Shown: positions 8,266 through 17,079 of the stretch, one piece after another | Layout: each line of letters starts with the position of its first letter | Numbering within the stretch: the stretch's first letter is position 1 | IMG/VR virus record: IMGVR_UViG_3300032053_000053 | Coordinates: 1-64,000 of that record | Source: a virus | Direction: 5' to 3' (one strand) | Length of the DNA: 64,000 nucleotides | Notes under the pieces: model-generated | Database searches by the model: none | Told to the model about the DNA's origin: nothing | Seen by the model: the letters and a program-made list of their open reading frames with translations, nothing else | Made by a program: the position numbers and the translations under genes

Positions 8266-9093
8266 ATGAGCTTAAACCAAACGGCAAAATTATTAGTAAT
8301 TAAATACGCTGCGGAATTATTTGATCCAAAAGCTTCTGCTGAGGCATTGGAAAAACTTATAAAAGATAATTTTGCTAAAATGTATCAAAAGTTTATGCTT
8401 GAATATAATGGAAATTTATCACAATTAAAGCAAGTATATAATTTTCCTCATTTAGAGAACCTTCACACTGTTTTTGCCAAGTTAATTGCTAATATCGACA
8501 AAATAAGCATAGTAGAATTAAACAGTATTGGTATTGAGCTTATTGAAAAAATTGAAGATATCAGATCAAAGCTTAATGATTTCATAAAACTAAATAAAGA
8601 TGACCCTGCGTTTGTGGCATCATTTATGAGAAAGCGCGTGGCTAGTACTGTTGACAAGGCCTTGGAAAGTTTAGAGAAAGATATAGTTAGGCAGCTGGAT
8701 TATATTTACGCTGGAACGCATGATGTTAAATTACCGTCTATTACACACGAGTATGGTGGTATCCGCACATTGCCAAGTGGAGAGCATCTTACAAAGCGTC
8801 GGCGGATGACACAAACTCCGCAAGAAATTGAAATGCTAGTATTAAGATTTGGCGAATTTTATGGTGTTAGTGGAATGGAAACCTGGGGTAAAATAAGCAA
8901 TAAAGATCATGATTTAGCTGAAAGTCTTATTACCGCATTTCTTGGAATGAATAAAGCTACCAGGGATTATAAAAAATCAGAAGATTATGATCCGAAAAGT
9001 TTAAAAAATAAAATATTAGAACAGAAGTTATTAGAATCAAAAGTTAAGCCTGAATTAAAAAAACAAGTTAATCAGCTATTGGAACGAGGTTAA
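8266..9093 (+). CDS. Helical phage protein
   Basis: A 275-residue, charged, mostly helical protein separated from the previous stop by 2 bases and from the next ATG by 1 base, so it is in a tightly coupled operon. The N-terminal half is a long helical or coiled region; the middle has a basic THLTKRRR-like patch (EHLTKRRRMTQTP); the C-terminus is Lys-rich. No conserved domain, catalytic motif or transmembrane segment was recognised. The function is unknown; structural or assembly roles are the default in this neighbourhood. Confidence 0.8.
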   Translation: MSLNQTAKLLVIKYAAELFDPKASAEALEKLIKDNFAKMYQKFMLEYNGNLSQLKQVYNFPHLENLHTVFAKLIANIDKISIVELNSIGIELIEKIEDIRSKLNDFIKLNKDDPAFVASFMRKRVASTVDKALESLEKDIVRQLDYIYAGTHDVKLPSITHEYGGIRTLPSGEHLTKRRRMTQTPQEIEMLVLRFGEFYGVSGMETWGKISNKDHDLAESLITAFLGMNKATRDYKKSEDYDPKSLKNKILEQKLLESKVKPELKKQVNQLLERG

Positions 9094-9094
9094 A

Positions 9095-9808
9095 ATGAGA
9101 ATTGCGGAAATGTTAAATGCAATGGCTTCTTGGCTTGAAGATCCGAATAATGAAGCAATTTTAATTTCGGAGTATGATGAAGAGTGTTTAAAAACTGTTG
9201 CCGAGTCCTGTATTGAGGCAGCTGCATTGCTTAAAAAGGCGGCCAATAAAGTAGAATCGATTGAGCCTCAACCAGAATCGGCTATAACCGCCGAATCTTT
9301 AGATAAATTAGTGGATATTGCAAACGCTTTTGATGCGTCAGGGGATCCAGAATTAGTTGTTCAGGCTTCAGTTTTAGATGAATTATTACTTACAATTGCA
9401 GCCCCGCCTAATGCTATAAATAATAAACGTGCAGCTGACGATAAGAGGCTTGATACATTACGAGAAAAATATCAGGGAACGACTGATACTTTAAAAGACA
9501 TGAACAAGGTTATTGAGGCAGAAAAAGCAATTGAAGATAGTAAAATGACAGAGGCAACTATTTTAGATGGTTCGTTAAGCACACGTACATGTCCAGACCA
9601 TCCAGGTGCACAGATGGGCAGAGTTGACGAATATACTTGGCGATGTGAGATGGATGGTAAAACATATAACTATCAAGTAGGGTTTGACCTTGAAAATGGA
9701 ATGAAAGTTCCAGGTGGTGATGTTGCAAATCAAACAAAAATGGATATTCCAGAAACTCATGCAATTTTTGATGATCGAGAGAGTCGCCTTGGTGGATACA
9801 AACCTTAA
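9095..9808 (+). CDS. Phage protein with Cys/His C-terminal domain
   Basis: A 237-residue acidic protein. The first 110 residues are helical, with the AFDASGDPELVVQASVLDEL segment related to the GFxxEAxxLxxLA helix pair seen in several neighbours. A central charged helix follows. The C-terminal part (about 160-195) contains TCPDHPGAQMGR and WRCEMDGKTYNY, which looks like a small Cys/His-based binding domain. It is the last gene before a hairpin at 9838-9864, so it closes the 6176-9808 transcription unit. Function unknown. Confidence 0.8.
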   Translation: MRIAEMLNAMASWLEDPNNEAILISEYDEECLKTVAESCIEAAALLKKAANKVESIEPQPESAITAESLDKLVDIANAFDASGDPELVVQASVLDELLLTIAAPPNAINNKRAADDKRLDTLREKYQGTTDTLKDMNKVIEAEKAIEDSKMTEATILDGSLSTRTCPDHPGAQMGRVDEYTWRCEMDGKTYNYQVGFDLENGMKVPGGDVANQTKMDIPETHAIFDDRESRLGGYKP

Positions 9809-9837
9809 TTACAAGATATATATACAATGAAACAGTA

Positions 9838-9870
9838 AAATTACCGGTTTTCTGCCGGTAATTTAATTTT
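9838..9870 (+). terminator. Hairpin, probable intrinsic terminator
   Basis: A perfect 10-bp stem (9838-9847 with 9855-9864, AAATTACCGG and its complement) encloses a 7-base loop and is followed by AATTTT. It lies between two genes on the same strand. The U-tract is short, so termination may be partial; it could also serve as a 5' hairpin on the following mRNA if the TATATATA at 9815-9825 is a promoter element. Confidence 0.6.
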
Positions 9871-9884
9871 ACGGGTAAATAAAA

Positions 9885-10664
9885 ATGGCAATTCAACCGA
9901 GTAAAACGGCAATGATAAAAATATTAGATCACCCAGATAGGGAAGAGATAATATCAAAATTAGTCATTGGGATACCTGGAAAAGATATTCATGATTGGTT
10001 GAAGGCTACATACACTAATGTCAGCGATAATAAGTTTGTATTATCTGAAAAGGCGATAAAAACTTTTCAAGATAACTATTTAGATATGTATACTTATTTA
10101 AAAGAAGATATTGCAAAAACTAAAACGGCTATTACAAACAATACGTCGGAAACATTAGAGTTGGCGGTAAGAAATAATTCTGCATATAAGACTGCGATGT
10201 TAGAGATGGCTGGTCAAGAAATTGATGCTAAAAAAATGATAATTAATTTATGTTTTGCTATCGAAACTCGTATGGCCCAGGTTTTCGATTCAATACAACA
10301 AGATCCTAATAATATAAACACTCGTATTGATCGTTTAATGATTGAATATGCAAATACATTGGGAGTTGTGTTAGAAAAATATTATAAGTTTGTCGAGCAT
10401 GCACCAGATCAAATAATTCAACATAATATTACATTGCAAGCAGTAGATCAACATATCTCAATATTTCATGATGTTATAAAGGATATATTGTCACAAATGG
10501 ATGTTGAATCAGCAATGTATTTTTTGGAAGTTTTCAATGAAAGAATGTCAAAATTAAAAAATCCAAGTGACGCCATGCAATTAAGCCCTGAGGCCAAGTT
10601 AGCTGAAGTTAAAGTATTAAATGAAGATATACATAAGAAAATAAATGGAATCGATAATAAATAA
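9885..10664 (+). CDS. Putative DNA-binding protein (possible small terminase)
   Basis: A 259-residue protein. The first 60 residues read HPDREEIISKLVIGIPGKDI then HDWLKATY and a second helical unit, a helix-turn-helix-like layout common in phage DNA-recognition proteins encoded ahead of terminases. The rest is long helix, as in small terminase oligomerisation domains. It lies 5 genes upstream of the large terminase. The small-terminase assignment is an inference from layout and position; no small terminase is otherwise evident between here and TerL. It starts 20 bases after the hairpin at 9838-9864. Confidence 0.7.
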   Translation: MAIQPSKTAMIKILDHPDREEIISKLVIGIPGKDIHDWLKATYTNVSDNKFVLSEKAIKTFQDNYLDMYTYLKEDIAKTKTAITNNTSETLELAVRNNSAYKTAMLEMAGQEIDAKKMIINLCFAIETRMAQVFDSIQQDPNNINTRIDRLMIEYANTLGVVLEKYYKFVEHAPDQIIQHNITLQAVDQHISIFHDVIKDILSQMDVESAMYFLEVFNERMSKLKNPSDAMQLSPEAKLAEVKVLNEDIHKKINGIDNK

Positions 10665-10695
10665 ACTATATTAATGATATCGATGGTTTAAAAAA

Positions 10696-12213
10696 ATGAA
10701 AAACAGAGCTTATCCAAATTATGATAGTTATATGTCAATCGGTCCAAAATACGATACAAAAAAGTGGATAGATGCAGTAAAAGACATTTATTATAAGACA
10801 CGAACAGGGCTTGACAAACAATCGGCTGTTTCAGCAACAATTGGGGCATGGGATGATGTGGAGCAGCAAAATTTTTTTAATTGGCTCAGATTTTACGAGG
10901 AGGGAACTCACTTGAAATATAAATACGCGCAAAGTTGGTACGAGGGAGTTCAACCCGGATATTTTTTACCAGTTAGAAAAGATCAAGAAGAAGATAAAAA
11001 TGAAGTAAAAGATCTTGATGAGCGATCTGCTGTAGAAAAAAAGAAAATTATAGAACATCAACGTAAAAAAGTTATTGGACGTCTTGATTCTGCCGAAAAA
11101 TTATTAAGATCGGATGAAGGTCTACTTTTTGCAGGTAAAGAGTTGGAAATGCTTTTAGAAATTATTTATCAATTAAAAAAGAAGATTCAATTAATAAATA
11201 AAAAAAGCGCATCAACAAAATTATATTCAGATATTATTGTTCGAGAGGCAAATATTTTAACTAAAAAAGGGTTTTCGGAGGCCGCTGACTTATTATATAA
11301 ATTGGCTGATGAAGCAATTCCGACTACACCATCTCCAGCTCCGCCAACACAAATGTCAGGATTACCAACAACTGTTCCGGGTACTCAAGCAGATGCAGGC
11401 TCACCTCCAAGTAATCCCTCCCCAGATATGATTACATCACAAGAGCCAGAAGAGCCGGTCTCTAATGGCATGAAGGGTTTTCTTGATGGTCTTAAAGGTG
11501 GGACAATTACTGATGAATTGGATGTTTTGGATACGGAAGACTTGGTTGTTGAGGCCCAGGACGCGGCTGAACCAAAAGCACCAATTGAGCCAGAAATTCC
11601 GTCCAAACAATTAGAGGTCGAGGCTCCGGCAAGTTCAGATGAAAATTTAGAGGTTGTTGATAAGGCACCAAGTCAATTTGATAGTATAATGGATTCAGCT
11701 TTAAAGAATCTAACGATAGAGGACGTTGTGTTTAAGCTTGAAGATTTAGCAAAAATCTTTAAAACAAGAGAGATTCCAAGGCAATTAGCGATAGTTGATA
11801 TGATGTTAGATACATTGGGACTGGCATCATTTTTCCCATCATTAGCAGAAGCAACAAACAAATCTCTAGAATCCAATCAATACGTATTGACTCGCGTTGA
11901 AGATATTTTATCAAAACTTCGAGGGACCCTGAAATCTAGAGATGTTGATTTAATGTCTGAACATAGTCAAGCATCAAACCCTCAAATTGAAATTGCAAAA
12001 TCTCATCTAACTGATCAAGAAGAGAAAGACAAAGCTAAAAAACAAATGAGAAAAGATCTGGAAAACAAGTCTCTTGAAGAAAAGGTAAAGGAGGTTCCGG
12101 AAATAGAAATTGAAGAGGATTTGGGCCAACCTGTACAGGCGCCTTCTCCTCCAATAGCACAATCACCAGAACCATCCGCAGCTCCATCCGCAGCACCAGT
12201 GCCAACTAAATAA
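10696..12213 (+). CDS. Multidomain acidic phage protein
   Basis: A 505-residue protein. Residues 1-90 look folded, with several Trp and Tyr (KKWIDAVKDIYYKT, FFNWLRFYEEG). Residues 90-215 are coiled-coil-like and charged, and include the helix-pair motif KKGFSEAADLLYKLADEA. A Pro/Ser/Thr/Glu-rich linker spans about 215-335, a helical domain follows (335-430), and a charged tail ends in Pro/Ala repeats. The modular layout is typical of head-associated or scaffold-type proteins. No enzyme motif is seen. It is followed after 9 bases by the nucleotidyltransferase gene. Confidence 0.8.
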   Translation: MKNRAYPNYDSYMSIGPKYDTKKWIDAVKDIYYKTRTGLDKQSAVSATIGAWDDVEQQNFFNWLRFYEEGTHLKYKYAQSWYEGVQPGYFLPVRKDQEEDKNEVKDLDERSAVEKKKIIEHQRKKVIGRLDSAEKLLRSDEGLLFAGKELEMLLEIIYQLKKKIQLINKKSASTKLYSDIIVREANILTKKGFSEAADLLYKLADEAIPTTPSPAPPTQMSGLPTTVPGTQADAGSPPSNPSPDMITSQEPEEPVSNGMKGFLDGLKGGTITDELDVLDTEDLVVEAQDAAEPKAPIEPEIPSKQLEVEAPASSDENLEVVDKAPSQFDSIMDSALKNLTIEDVVFKLEDLAKIFKTREIPRQLAIVDMMLDTLGLASFFPSLAEATNKSLESNQYVLTRVEDILSKLRGTLKSRDVDLMSEHSQASNPQIEIAKSHLTDQEEKDKAKKQMRKDLENKSLEEKVKEVPEIEIEEDLGQPVQAPSPPIAQSPEPSAAPSAAPVPTK

Positions 12214-12222
12214 TAAGGCTTT

Positions 12223-12993
12223 GTGAAACTAAAATATATTATAGATCTAATGAGTAAAATAGCTTCCGAAAAAGGGTACTCTACTCCTTTTGTATGTGGA
12301 GGTGCGTCTCGCGATAAGTTAATGGGAAGGCTAGATAATATTTCTGATCTTGATATAACAACCGGCGATAAATCGGTAAGTTTATTGGCAAAAGAAACGT
12401 CCTTAAGATTAGGGAAAGATTATAAAATCACTGCAAAAATAGCTGATGACGGGCACTCATCTATATTTATTGGCGGGTTAAAGATTGATTTTTCTTCAAA
12501 TTTTAATACGCCAAACATAGATAATATATTAAAGCGCAAAGGAATTAAAGCGCCCACAGATATGCAACGAGAAATTTATAGCAGAGATTTTACATGTAAC
12601 GCCCTTCTCATGTCATTCGATCTTAAAACAATTATAGACCCTACAAGCTGCGGAATAAAAGATATAAAAAGTAAAAAAATTGTTTGTTGTCTAGACCCCT
12701 CAACAACACTAATGGCAAACAAAAATAGGGTAGTTAGAGCTATTTATCTTGCCGCAAAGCTTGATTTTGATGTTGATGATAAAATAATATCTTGGATAAA
12801 AGCAAATCCGGAGTCTGTTAGGTTTGCATCTGAAAAATCATTAACTCAAAAATTAAATAAATCAATGGATTACAATCCTGATAAGACGTTAAAATTACTA
12901 GATAAAATGGGCTTATGGAATTATATTCCGATATCAGAAAAATTATATCCATATTATATAAAAAGAATTAAGGAGGAGAAAAATGGCCAGTAA
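12223..12993 (+). CDS. CCA-adding/poly(A) polymerase-type nucleotidyltransferase
   Basis: A 256-residue class II nucleotidyltransferase of the tRNA CCA-adding / poly(A) polymerase superfamily. Signature pieces are FVCGGASRDKLMG (26-35), the catalytic DLDIT at 42-46 with D42 and D44, a third carboxylate in LKIDF (D89), RDFTCNALL (121-129) and DP at 139-140. It is much shorter than host enzymes (about 400) and keeps the head and neck but little of the body and tail, so substrate choice may differ. It could repair tRNA 3' ends during infection, or tail other RNAs. The start is GTG 12223 with AAGG 4 bases upstream. It overlaps the next gene by 11 bases. Confidence 0.87.
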   Translation: MKLKYIIDLMSKIASEKGYSTPFVCGGASRDKLMGRLDNISDLDITTGDKSVSLLAKETSLRLGKDYKITAKIADDGHSSIFIGGLKIDFSSNFNTPNIDNILKRKGIKAPTDMQREIYSRDFTCNALLMSFDLKTIIDPTSCGIKDIKSKKIVCCLDPSTTLMANKNRVVRAIYLAAKLDFDVDDKIISWIKANPESVRFASEKSLTQKLNKSMDYNPDKTLKLLDKMGLWNYIPISEKLYPYYIKRIKEEKNGQ

Positions 12994-13510
12994 AAGCAAA
13001 TCTCCTCGTGTTTACACTAGGCCGCCGGTATTTTTCAAGAACTATGATTTATACGAAACTGAGGGTGTTAACGGCCCAGCCAAACAAGGTCCCGGAACAG
13101 GTTTTTTTTCAAATATACATAAATACAAAAGTGTATCAGATTTTTTGAAGAAAAAACGAAATCGAAAAAATAGAAAACGAAAGCTTGCTTTGCTGGCATT
13201 TGCTGCTGATAAAAATAATATAGATTTTATTGATGATGAAAGTGTTAATACTATACCATATGAAGAGGTTTTGCAGATCGGGCTTCTTGATAATATTAAT
13301 CCAGAATTAACAGATAAAGATGGTCATCCTATTAGTAAATTATATTATGGAACTGAAGATAGCCCGGATCCAATTAAATTTAATCCTTTTGGCATTCAAG
13401 ATGGAAACGAGAGGGTTATAGACGAAGAGCCTGCGGAAACTAAAAACTTGTATTATGGAATAAGCAATACTGAAAAATGCTTTAAACCAACTGGCGTTAT
13501 ATTGCCATAA
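12983..13510 (+). CDS. Phage protein with basic N-terminus
   Basis: A 175-residue protein with a strongly basic stretch near 50-65 (KKKRNRKNRKRK), which suggests nucleic-acid contact, followed by an acidic C-terminal half with two similar KLYYG / NLYYG sequences. A strong SD (AGGAG within AAGGAGGAG) precedes the ATG inside the end of the nucleotidyltransferase gene, so the two are co-translated. No domain was recognised; function unknown. Confidence 0.8.
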   Translation: MASKSKSPRVYTRPPVFFKNYDLYETEGVNGPAKQGPGTGFFSNIHKYKSVSDFLKKKRNRKNRKRKLALLAFAADKNNIDFIDDESVNTIPYEEVLQIGLLDNINPELTDKDGHPISKLYYGTEDSPDPIKFNPFGIQDGNERVIDEEPAETKNLYYGISNTEKCFKPTGVILP

Positions 13511-13515
13511 TTATG

Positions 13516-13524
13516 TATATAATA
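13516..13524 (+). promoter_or_regulatory. TATAAT-type promoter element
   Basis: TATATAATA lies about 30 bases upstream of the next ATG (13554). It contains a perfect -10 hexamer (13518-13523). No convincing -35 is seen, so it may depend on a phage factor or be chance in AT-rich DNA. Confidence 0.3.
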
Positions 13525-13553
13525 GAGCACATCTTTAATTTAGAGGCCACAAA

Positions 13554-14504
13554 ATGGAATTTCAATCAAACGCGCATGATATTGAAGAATTGGTAATAGA
13601 GGACGATAGTTCCGCTATGCCAGTAATGGTTGCGCCGATTACGTTAGAAGTAGAAGAGGCTCTAATGCACGAACATCACGAACCCCACCAGCATCATTTT
13701 GAATGTCCTGAAGAAATGATGGAGGTGTCTGAGCCTGTACAAATAGAAATTGTTATCGAAGATCTTGGGTCTATTCCGGGTCTTAATGGAAAATTAGATC
13801 CTGAAAAAGAAAAATTACTTGAGGTTGTTGAAGACGTTAAAGAGCCTGTAAAAGATGAAAAGGCGGATACAAATGACGCTAAGTCTTCAAAAAAAGCAGA
13901 TCATTGGAATTGGTCATCAAAAGGAGCCGAAGGTTTCTTAGAATGGATACAAGATAGATTTAAATCAGTTCCCAAGCACAGCGGATTTGATAGTTCGGGT
14001 ATTGAAAGAGCTTCGGCATATCTTGAAAAGCTTGATAATGAAATATCAAAAGCTATGAGAATGGATCTTGATGGCGAATTAGATGCTGATAAAATTGAAG
14101 ATGTTCGTTCTAAAATTGAGGACGGCATTGAGCGGCTTGAAGAGCGTTTAGAAAAAATAAAGAAAAAGACAAAAAAGAAGAAGGCTAGTGTTAATTCTGA
14201 AATAGTTAAAGAGGCTCAAAAGATTACCGGTGTTCAAGGCATTTATGTTACCGTTCCTTTATTAATTTCAAGTATTGCAAGGACTTGTATCAACGGATAT
14301 ATTTCTGCCGGTCATGATATAGAGGGCACGTTTAGTGGGCTATGCAAAAAATATAAACTAACAGATCGTGAAAAGACGGAAACAATTCAATTAATTTCTG
14401 ATATGGGGTTTCCAGTTAGACTTGATAGGGGTCTGATTGGCGAAGAAGATGTTGATCGTACATCGTCTGATAATGTTGATTGGTCAGCTCAATTCAGCTC
14501 ATAA
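13554..14504 (+). CDS. Acidic His-rich phage protein
   Basis: A 316-residue protein in three parts: a very acidic N-terminus (1-110) with a His cluster (HEHHEPHQHHFE), a helical middle (about 120-215) ending in a Lys-rich KKKTKKKKA patch, and a folded C-terminal domain (about 220-316) with SSIARTCINGYISAG and a helix-turn-helix-like segment (KYKLTDREKTETIQLISDMG). No enzyme motif was recognised. Its SD (GAGG) is 6-8 bases upstream. Location just upstream of the terminase suggests a head or packaging role. Confidence 0.8.
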   Translation: MEFQSNAHDIEELVIEDDSSAMPVMVAPITLEVEEALMHEHHEPHQHHFECPEEMMEVSEPVQIEIVIEDLGSIPGLNGKLDPEKEKLLEVVEDVKEPVKDEKADTNDAKSSKKADHWNWSSKGAEGFLEWIQDRFKSVPKHSGFDSSGIERASAYLEKLDNEISKAMRMDLDGELDADKIEDVRSKIEDGIERLEERLEKIKKKTKKKKASVNSEIVKEAQKITGVQGIYVTVPLLISSIARTCINGYISAGHDIEGTFSGLCKKYKLTDREKTETIQLISDMGFPVRLDRGLIGEEDVDRTSSDNVDWSAQFSS

Positions 14505-14512
14505 GGAACTTT

Positions 14513-15127
14513 ATGTCATATTCTAGGAGACAGTTGCCATTAGTAATTCGAGAGTCCGAGGCGTCAAATTCAGAGGATAATTGGATGAATGAATTTGAAA
14601 AAAATCTCGAGAGGAATGCAGTTGAGCCTCGTCGAGAAAAATCCATATATGAACAAATTGTTTCAATAATGGATACTAAAAAATCAAAATTTTCATCAGT
14701 AGAGGCTGCTGTTAATGATATGCAAGAGAGAAGCGGGTTAGTTGCTTATAGAAATAAAGTTAAACAATCTGGACAAAGCTACACAAATAAGCTTGCGTCT
14801 AAAGAGCCACTTGTATTTGTCAGGGTGCCGGCAATTAAAAAAACAATCGAGAACTTTATTCAAGACACAAAGGGTAATTCAACCATACCTGCTATTGTTG
14901 GAAAAATAAAAGAGCTTCATAGAAACGATATTGCTGATCCAAAAGATTGGGAAGATGATAATTTAATTATTTTTATTAGCAATATGAATATGGAAGAAAA
15001 AAATAAGAATTCTGTAAATGACGCTCAATATAATAATCTTGGTAGAGTGATGCAGGATGCTCACGATGCTGATATTGATCCTTCAAATGATGATGCGTTC
15101 AGAAGTTTGTTACCCGCCACAAAATAA
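14513..15127 (+). CDS. Phage protein preceding terminase
   Basis: A 204-residue charged, mostly helical protein immediately upstream of TerL. The start at 14513 is chosen because AAGGA (14503-14507) lies 5 bases upstream and overlaps the previous stop region; an alternative TTG at 14480 would lie within the preceding gene. No conserved domain was recognised. Position suggests an accessory packaging role, but no direct evidence for a small terminase is seen. Confidence 0.78.
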   Translation: MSYSRRQLPLVIRESEASNSEDNWMNEFEKNLERNAVEPRREKSIYEQIVSIMDTKKSKFSSVEAAVNDMQERSGLVAYRNKVKQSGQSYTNKLASKEPLVFVRVPAIKKTIENFIQDTKGNSTIPAIVGKIKELHRNDIADPKDWEDDNLIIFISNMNMEEKNKNSVNDAQYNNLGRVMQDAHDADIDPSNDDAFRSLLPATK

Positions 15128-15158
15128 TTAAGGAAGTCGCGGCGTCAATTTAATTGTC

Positions 15159-17036
15159 ATGTCAAATGCAAGTGATAAGAATGAATTATTTCATAAATTA
15201 AGAAAGTCCCTTTTAAATCTTGATCCGGTAAGTTTTGCGGAACATTATTTAACTCTTGAAGGCGAGCCGTTTAGATTAAGTGGTAATGGATATAAGCCAT
15301 TTTCGGACGTATATAGATATGTCGGAATCAAAGCGTTAGATAAGGACGCGAAACCGGTTGTTATTGTCAAGGGTCGTCAAGTTGGTGGAACTACAATGGC
15401 CGCCGCCCTTGAAATGTATTTTATGGGCAGCGGATTATTTGGAGCTGGAAATAAGCCGCCAATCAGAGTTATTCACGCATTTCCACAGTTAGAGGTAGCT
15501 GCTGCATATTCAAAAACTAAACTTAATCCAATGATTAGTTCTTCTTTAATAGAAAATCAAACAGATAAAAAGGGTGTAAAAATTAAATCGTATATGCAAA
15601 ATTTAATTGATACCACCACTGCCACCAATGATTCATTACACTTTAAGCAATTTACCGGAGGAAATCACATTTGGATTGAGTCAACTGGTCTAGACGCCGA
15701 CAGATTACGTGGTCGTAGTGCTGACGTTATTTTTATGGACGAAATTCAAGATATACCACAAGATGCAATAAACAACGCTACAAAGATGTTGGCGCAATCT
15801 AAATATGGCCCAAGAAATCAAGGGGTTCAGGTATATTTCGGAACTCCAAAGAAAAAAGGTTCTATTTTTCATAAAATTTGGCAATCATCATCATTACAGT
15901 ATTATTATTTAGGCTGCACAAAATGTAAAAAGAATTTTCCATTATATACGCCCGAGTCAGATGCATGGGAAAAGATTTGGCTTCATGGATTTATTGTTAA
16001 GTGCACACACTGTGGATTTGAGCAAGATAAAAGAATATCGGCCGAAAGCGGTAAATGGGTGTCATCAAAAGATTCCGAAGAGTGCGAATATGTTGGGTTT
16101 CATCTTAATCAGCTTTATATGCCAAACTTTACAAAAGAAGATGTTCTGAAACAAAAACCTGGTGTTAGTCCTACTGCAACAGAACGGTCTTGGCAAAATG
16201 AAATCTTAGGAGAGTTTTTTCAGGGAGATTCAAGCCCAATTACTCCGGAAGAAATAAGAGAAAAATGTGGCGATGTTGAAAGAAAACTAAGGGCTAGAAT
16301 AGTTCCTGGAGAAGAAAATATGGTTCTTCTAGGGATAGATTATGGTGCAAGAGCAGATTTAGAGCAGTTGGCAAATCCAGATAAAACATCTATGAGGGGC
16401 CAATCATATAGCACCGCAGTTGTTTTGACGCTTAAGGGGCCTGGATTATTGTCAATAGAATTTGCAACAAAATTTAAAAGAAATGATTTAGAGAGCAAAA
16501 AAGGTATTATAGACCAAATAATGAGGCAATATAGCGTTAATCTCGCCATTGGGGACATCGGGTTTTCACAAGACTTTTCAACAATAATGCACACAGCTTA
16601 TGGTGATAGATATTTAGTTTCAAGGGCTCATAACAAGATTAACGGCAATATTAAATACACTGCAGATGCATTCCCAAAAGAAATTGTATTTGAAAGAGAT
16701 TATTATATCGCGGAATTGCTTGAATTAATGAAAGCTGGAAATATTAGATTTCCATTGGGTGATTTTGAAAAAGTTGGCTGGCTAATAAATCATTGTTCAA
16801 GTATGGAAATTAAACCAATGATATCTAAATATGGAGACCCTACAATACATTATGTTAAAGGATCAACTCCAAATGATGGGTTTATGGCTCTGTTAAATGC
16901 TTATATTGCTTATAAGTTTTTGATAACTGACGCATTTACAAATAAAAACCCGTCTTTTAATTTTTCCAATAATTCTTCTAAAACAGCTACAAATAAGCCT
17001 TTGGCAGTTTTAGGACATATATCAAGAAAAATGTAA
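15159..17036 (+). CDS. terL: Terminase large subunit
   Basis: The DNA-packaging motor, 625 residues. The N-terminal ATPase has Walker A at 71-79 (KGRQVGGTT) and Walker B VIFMDEIQD with D194/E195. A four-Cys zinc knuckle interrupts the domain boundary (C253, C256, C282, C285), a feature of some GpA-like terminases. The C-terminal RNase H-fold nuclease has D394 (GIDYGA), D466 (GDIGFSQD) and D573 (PNDGFMALLNA). Both activities appear intact: ATP-driven translocation into the prohead and headful or site cleavage. The nearest SD (AAGGAAG, 15130-15136) is unusually far from the ATG, so translation may be modest or the leader structured. Confidence 0.96.
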   Translation: MSNASDKNELFHKLRKSLLNLDPVSFAEHYLTLEGEPFRLSGNGYKPFSDVYRYVGIKALDKDAKPVVIVKGRQVGGTTMAAALEMYFMGSGLFGAGNKPPIRVIHAFPQLEVAAAYSKTKLNPMISSSLIENQTDKKGVKIKSYMQNLIDTTTATNDSLHFKQFTGGNHIWIESTGLDADRLRGRSADVIFMDEIQDIPQDAINNATKMLAQSKYGPRNQGVQVYFGTPKKKGSIFHKIWQSSSLQYYYLGCTKCKKNFPLYTPESDAWEKIWLHGFIVKCTHCGFEQDKRISAESGKWVSSKDSEECEYVGFHLNQLYMPNFTKEDVLKQKPGVSPTATERSWQNEILGEFFQGDSSPITPEEIREKCGDVERKLRARIVPGEENMVLLGIDYGARADLEQLANPDKTSMRGQSYSTAVVLTLKGPGLLSIEFATKFKRNDLESKKGIIDQIMRQYSVNLAIGDIGFSQDFSTIMHTAYGDRYLVSRAHNKINGNIKYTADAFPKEIVFERDYYIAELLELMKAGNIRFPLGDFEKVGWLINHCSSMEIKPMISKYGDPTIHYVKGSTPNDGFMALLNAYIAYKFLITDAFTNKNPSFNFSNNSSKTATNKPLAVLGHISRKM

Positions 17037-17041
17037 TATGC

Positions 17042-17050
17042 TGATATAAT
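17042..17050 (+). promoter_or_regulatory. Extended -10 promoter candidate before portal
   Basis: TGATATAAT is a TGn-TATAAT extended -10 element 30 bases upstream of the portal ATG (17080). No clear -35 hexamer is present at the usual distance. Confidence 0.35.
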
Positions 17051-17079
17051 TATAGATAGAATATTAAGCCAAGGCCATA

